Assembly: GCF_016907555.1 (NCBI RefSeq)
Contig: NZ_JAFBCE010000001.1
Span: 62,001 to 126,000 of the forward strand
Direction of reading: 5' to 3'
Length of the DNA: 64,000 nt
Source of the DNA: Microbacterium laevaniformans
GTDB lineage: Bacteria; Actinomycetota; Actinomycetes; Actinomycetales; Microbacteriaceae
The notes below the pieces were generated by a model, which had not been told where the DNA came from, did no database searches, and saw only the letters and a list, made by a program, of their open reading frames with translations. The stretch's first letter is position 1; every line of letters begins with the position of its first letter. Below are positions 60,258-64,000 of the stretch, piece after piece. A program made the translations under genes and the position numbers.

Positions 60258-60884
60258 ATGGCACAAGACATGCCGACAGCCGGACGCGGACGCGCTCCGT
60301 GGATCGTTTTCGTGGTCGTGGCGGCGCTGCTGGTCGGCGGCGTGGTGTGGGCGGTGGTCGGCCAGGGCCAGCCGGACGCATCCGCGGCCGCGTCTCCGAG
60401 CCCGTCGTGGGCGACGCCGACGCCGCAGCCGACGGCGTTCGAGACACCCGCGGCGGGTTCGACGACCGAGATCACCAAGCCGCCGACGGATGCCGAGGTG
60501 CCTCTCGACCAGCCTGCACCAGCGGTGGCCGGCGCGACGGTGCAGCTCGTCGCGGTGACGACGGGCACGTTCACGGGCGATGTGCCCGGCGAGCCGAGCG
60601 GCGACGCCATCACCGTGTCGGTGCGCGTCGTCAACAACGGCTCGGCACCCATCGACACCGGCGCGGCGGGCGTCAACCTGACCTACGGGGGAGACGATCG
60701 CACGCCGGGCATCGCCGTGACCGACAAGAAGGCGCGCGTGTTCCCGGCATCGGTTGCTCCGGGCGCCGAGGCCACCGCGGATTTCACCTTCGTCGCACCC
60801 CTTGCGGCGGAGGGGGATATCCGTGTTACCGTCGACCTGCTGGCGTCTGAGCCAGACATCGTCTTCGTCGGCCCGCGGCCGTAG
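60258..60884 (+). CDS. Membrane-anchored DUF4352-like beta-domain protein
   Basis: The 208-residue protein has one N-terminal transmembrane helix (about 16-36), a Ser/Thr/Pro-rich linker and an outside beta-sandwich-like domain (about 90-208: VRVVNNGSAPIDTGAAGVNLTYGG). The pattern of conserved NN-GS and a late FTFVAP segment resembles DUF4352/Telokin-type domains. Function is unknown. GGGGGAGG serves as ribosome-binding site. Position suggests an accessory surface protein of the polysaccharide locus. Confidence 0.75.
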   Translation: MAQDMPTAGRGRAPWIVFVVVAALLVGGVVWAVVGQGQPDASAAASPSPSWATPTPQPTAFETPAAGSTTEITKPPTDAEVPLDQPAPAVAGATVQLVAVTTGTFTGDVPGEPSGDAITVSVRVVNNGSAPIDTGAAGVNLTYGGDDRTPGIAVTDKKARVFPASVAPGAEATADFTFVAPLAAEGDIRVTVDLLASEPDIVFVGPRP

Positions 60885-60958
60885 GAGGCTTGGGGGGATT
60901 ATCGCCTTCGCGGCATCAACGGATGGGGATCCGGCTGCGAGGGATGACTGGGGGAGTC

Positions 60959-63900
60959 ATGGTGCGCATTCGTACCGGCGTCAGCGGACAGCAGACGCGG
61001 ATCATCGCGACGGTTCTTGCGGCTGCCGCCGCCGTCATCGTCAGCAGTCTCGTCGTCGTTGCGCCCGCGCGTGCGGATGTCAGTCCGCCGGAGGGCACGC
61101 CGTCGACCGTCACGGCCGATGCGCTGCCGACCGTCCAGATCAACGGCATCGTCTGGGACCAGGCCGTCGTCGGCAATGTGGTCTACGCGGCGGGCAAGTT
61201 CACCTCGGCCCGCCCGGCGGGGGCGGCGGCCGGAACGAACGAGACGCCGCGCAGCAACCTCCTGGCGTACGACATCACGACGGGCAACCTCATCACGTCG
61301 TTCGCGCCGTCGATCAACGCGCAGGTGCGCCAGGTCGAGGCGTCGCCCGACGGCACCCGCCTCTACATCGTCGGCGACTTCACGACCGTCAACGGTCAGA
61401 CGCGCAACCGCGTCGCCGCCTTCGATCTGCCCAGCGGGACCCTTTCGACCTTCAACCCGAACTCCAATGGAGTGACCTCCGGCGTCGCGGCGACGAACGA
61501 AACGGTGTATCTCACCGGCACCTTCGGCCGCATGTCGGGAAACGACCGCGCCGGCGCCGCCGCGGTCACACGCGCCGGGGCGCTCCTGCCGTGGGCCCCC
61601 GTGCTCGAGGGACGCCAGGGTCGCGTCGTGGTCGTCTCGCCCGACGGCACCAAGGTGGTCCTCGGCGGCAACTTCCAGACGCTCAACGGCAGCAGCAATC
61701 CCGGGTACGGCCTCGCGATGGTGAGTGCCGCGGATGCCTCGTTGCTGCCGTTCCAGACCAACAATGTGATCCGCAACGCCGGGCTCGACGCGTCGATCAT
61801 GTCGCTCAAATCCGACGGTGCCGGATCGTTCTACGGCACCGGCTACGTGTTCGGCGACGGCGGCAATCTGGAGGGCAGCTTCCGATCCTCCTGGGCCACC
61901 GGCGACCTCATCTGGGTCAACGACTGCCACGGCGATGAATACGACGTGCAGCCCATGGGCGACGCCGTGTACGCCGCCGGTCATCCGCACTACTGCGGCA
62001 GCCTGGAGGACGGTTTCCCCCAGAGCGAACCCTGGACCTTCTACCGCGGCATCGCGGTGACGAACGAGCCCGCCCGGATCACGCCGTCTGGGCTCAACAA
62101 CGGCTACTTCGACTTCGGCGGCAACCCGGCACCTCGGCTGCTGCACTGGTTCCCCAGCTTCAACGCCGGCTCGGTCAGCGGCGCCTCGCAGGGACCCTGG
62201 ACGGTCAACGGCAACTCCCAGTACCTCGTCTACGGCGGCGAGTTCACCCGCGTCAACAACACGGGGCAACAGGGTCTCGTGCGCTTCGCGGTCCCATCGA
62301 AGTCGACCAATGCGCAGGGGCCCCTGCTGTGGAACACGGCGTGGCCGGCGACGGCGATCGCGCTGTCCGGGGGATCCGTCCGCGTCAGCTGGCCGCTCAA
62401 CTACGACCGTGACAGCGAGTTCCTGACGTACGAGGTGCTGCGCAACAACGTCGTCGTGAAGACCTTTGAGAACGTCCGATCGAAGTCGCCCGACTGGGGT
62501 CTGGCGGCGATGGCCTACATCGACAACTCGGTGTCCAACGGCACGACGTACACCTATCGGGTGCGGGCGACCGATGCGCAGGGTCATTCCATCCTGGGTG
62601 GGACGGCGACGGTGACCGCTACGGGGACCTCGACCGCGAGTGCGTATCGCGACGCCGTGCTGGCCGACACCCCCCTGGACTACTGGCCGCTCGACGACGA
62701 CTCCTCCACCCTGTCCTACGACTGGGCCGGCGCCGCCGACCTCACGGTCAACAGCGGAGTCACCAGAGGGAGCGCCGGCGCGATGCTCAATGACACGCGC
62801 CCGTCGTCCACCTTCGACGGATCGAGCGCCGGATTCGCATCCACGACGCAGCAGATCGCAGGTCCCGACACCTTCGGCATCGAGGCCTGGATCAAGACGA
62901 CCACGACGGCAGGCGGCAAGATCGTCGGGTTCGGAAACAGCTCGACCGGAACGTCGGGCAGTTACGACCGGCATGTGTACATGGAGCCGGACGGCCGCAT
63001 CACCTTCGGTGTCTACCCCGGTTCGGTCCAGACGATCACGTCCTCGGCGTCGTACAACGACGGTCAGTGGCATCAGATCTCGGCCGGCCTGAGCTCGGGC
63101 GGCATGGTCCTGTACGTGGACGGCGTGCGCGTCGCGATGCGCACCGACGTCACCTCCGCTCAGCCCTACAGCGGCTACTGGCGGGTCGGCGGCGACAGCC
63201 CGTGGTCCGGTGCCGCGTTCTTCGCCGGGGCGATCGACGACGTCGCGATCTACGGCGCGCCGCTGACCCGCCAGCAGGTGGCCGCCCACTACGTCGCCTC
63301 GGGGCGCACGCTCGCCGCCGCCACGGCGCCCGCCGATGCCTACGGCGCCGCCGTCTACACGCTCGAGCCGTCGCTGTACTGGCGGCTCGGAGAGAGCTCC
63401 GGAAACATCGCCGCTGACGCCTCCGGCTTCGGCCAACCCGGCACCTACGTCGGCGCGGTCGCACAAGGCGCGGCGGGTGCGCTGAGTGGAGTGAGCAACA
63501 CGGCGGCGACGTTCTCCGGTGGGCAGGTGATCAGCAAGAACACGTTCTCCAACCCGCGTTCGTATTCGCTCGAGGCCTGGTTCAAGACATCGACGACGAC
63601 CGGCGGAAAGATCATCGGGTTCGGCAACAGCCCCGACGGAAACTCCAACAACTACGATCGGCACGTCTACATGACGCCGGACGGCAGCCTGATCTACGGC
63701 GTATGGGTCGGCTTCAGTGAGACGCTCCAGACGGCGCCGGGCTACAACGACGGTGCGTGGCACCACGTCGTCGCCACGCAGGGCGCCGAGGGCATGAGGC
63801 TCTATGTCGACGGCGCGTTGAAGGGGTCGAACGGTCAGGCCAACGCGCAGGACTACACCGGCTACTGGCACGTCGGCGGCGACGTCACCTGGGGCCCGGG

Positions 63901-64000
63901 TGACTGGGAGTTCGACGGACAGATCGACGAGGTCGCGGTGTATCCGATGCCGCTCGCGGCGAGCGACGTCGTGCAGCACTACGCGCTCGGCGCGACGGGG
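60959..64000 (+). CDS. Secreted multi-domain protein with LamG repeats (incomplete at window end)
   Basis: The frame is open from ATG 60959 to the window edge (at least 1014 residues). It has a signal peptide with cleavage near APARA-DV (about residue 41). A beta-propeller-like part of about 400 residues follows, with repeats such as VVLGGNFQTLNG, YIVGDFTTVNG and LVYGGEFTRVNN. An FN3-like domain lies at about 470-560, then two LamG/jelly-roll domains (GIEAWIKTTTTAGGKIVGFGNS and SLEAWFKTSTTTGGKIIGFGNS), each with DRHVYM and W-H-x-I/V motifs. LamG domains bind glycans, so it may attach to the polysaccharide made by the locus. It is preceded by ACTGGGGGAGTC. Confidence 0.85.
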   Translation, partial: MVRIRTGVSGQQTRIIATVLAAAAAVIVSSLVVVAPARADVSPPEGTPSTVTADALPTVQINGIVWDQAVVGNVVYAAGKFTSARPAGAAAGTNETPRSNLLAYDITTGNLITSFAPSINAQVRQVEASPDGTRLYIVGDFTTVNGQTRNRVAAFDLPSGTLSTFNPNSNGVTSGVAATNETVYLTGTFGRMSGNDRAGAAAVTRAGALLPWAPVLEGRQGRVVVVSPDGTKVVLGGNFQTLNGSSNPGYGLAMVSAADASLLPFQTNNVIRNAGLDASIMSLKSDGAGSFYGTGYVFGDGGNLEGSFRSSWATGDLIWVNDCHGDEYDVQPMGDAVYAAGHPHYCGSLEDGFPQSEPWTFYRGIAVTNEPARITPSGLNNGYFDFGGNPAPRLLHWFPSFNAGSVSGASQGPWTVNGNSQYLVYGGEFTRVNNTGQQGLVRFAVPSKSTNAQGPLLWNTAWPATAIALSGGSVRVSWPLNYDRDSEFLTYEVLRNNVVVKTFENVRSKSPDWGLAAMAYIDNSVSNGTTYTYRVRATDAQGHSILGGTATVTATGTSTASAYRDAVLADTPLDYWPLDDDSSTLSYDWAGAADLTVNSGVTRGSAGAMLNDTRPSSTFDGSSAGFASTTQQIAGPDTFGIEAWIKTTTTAGGKIVGFGNSSTGTSGSYDRHVYMEPDGRITFGVYPGSVQTITSSASYNDGQWHQISAGLSSGGMVLYVDGVRVAMRTDVTSAQPYSGYWRVGGDSPWSGAAFFAGAIDDVAIYGAPLTRQQVAAHYVASGRTLAAATAPADAYGAAVYTLEPSLYWRLGESSGNIAADASGFGQPGTYVGAVAQGAAGALSGVSNTAATFSGGQVISKNTFSNPRSYSLEAWFKTSTTTGGKIIGFGNSPDGNSNNYDRHVYMTPDGSLIYGVWVGFSETLQTAPGYNDGAWHHVVATQGAEGMRLYVDGALKGSNGQANAQDYTGYWHVGGDVTWGPGDWEFDGQIDEVAVYPMPLAASDVVQHYALGATG

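Overview
The window is high-GC (roughly 70% by eye), densely packed actinobacterial chromosome. Many neighbouring genes overlap by 4 bp (ATGA, GTGA or TGATG). Gene content and the very frequent words GGATGCC/GGCATCC point to the family Microbacteriaceae, probably Microbacterium or a close relative; this assignment is inference. I see no rRNA, tRNA, CRISPR array, prophage or insertion sequence.

Layout. (1) 1-17 kb is accessory and housekeeping. A GIY-YIG-like protein is followed by a minus-strand ECF transporter set (S component, fused double ATPase, T component) with a DtxR/IdeR-type iron box inside it. Next come a shortened pirin, a small acetyltransferase, a shortened GH3-like lipoprotein, two helicases (a DUF3516-type and RecQ), a TetR/GH3 relic junction, an acyl-CoA oxidase/dehydrogenase, an epimerase, 3-methyladenine glycosylase I and a broken UvrA-like ATPase. 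Four apparent internal deletions fall in this first 17 kb. Palindromic REP-like elements lie at about 7.5, 8.6 and 13.9 kb, and another at 47.3 kb.

(2) 17.1-42.1 kb is the centrepiece, an ESX/type VII-like locus. One 21-kb run of ten mostly overlapping genes encodes a 2034-residue membrane-anchored protein with about 11 cadherin/Ig-like and 5 FN3 repeats, a MoxR ATPase, a DUF58 protein, a membrane transglutaminase-fold protein whose catalytic Cys is Asp, an RDD-FHA protein, a PP2C phosphatase, an FHA protein, a Ser/Thr kinase, an FHA plus winged-helix protein, and an EssC-like ATPase with ubiquitin-like and FHA domains at its N-terminus. A second unit encodes a WXG100-size protein, a second ESAT-6-like protein, a membrane-embedded serine hydrolase (candidate effector), a small lipoprotein (candidate immunity or partner protein) and an unknown protein. 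Both units carry an upstream 18-bp motif that is 16/18 identical, which suggests one regulator. No EccB, EccD, EccE, mycosin, EsaA, EssA or EssB gene is visible, so how the channel is built is open.

(3) 42-53 kb is metabolic: a degenerate resolvase-like protein, a Na+/H+ antiporter, malate dehydrogenase, a zinc metallopeptidase, proline iminopeptidase, a DEAD-box RNA helicase with a long leader, a GMC oxidoreductase/aldehyde dehydrogenase pair and a glutaredoxin-like protein.

(4) 53-64 kb is a cell-surface polysaccharide region: a GT2-GtrA glycosyltransferase, a polysaccharide deacetylase lipoprotein, a cytidylyltransferase, a flippase, a Wzz-type chain-length protein with a degenerate kinase domain, a Wzy-like polymerase, a small membrane-anchored protein and a LamG-domain secreted protein that runs off the end. 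Several of these genes have a G-run motif (CTTGGGGG or CTGGGGG) just before the start codon.
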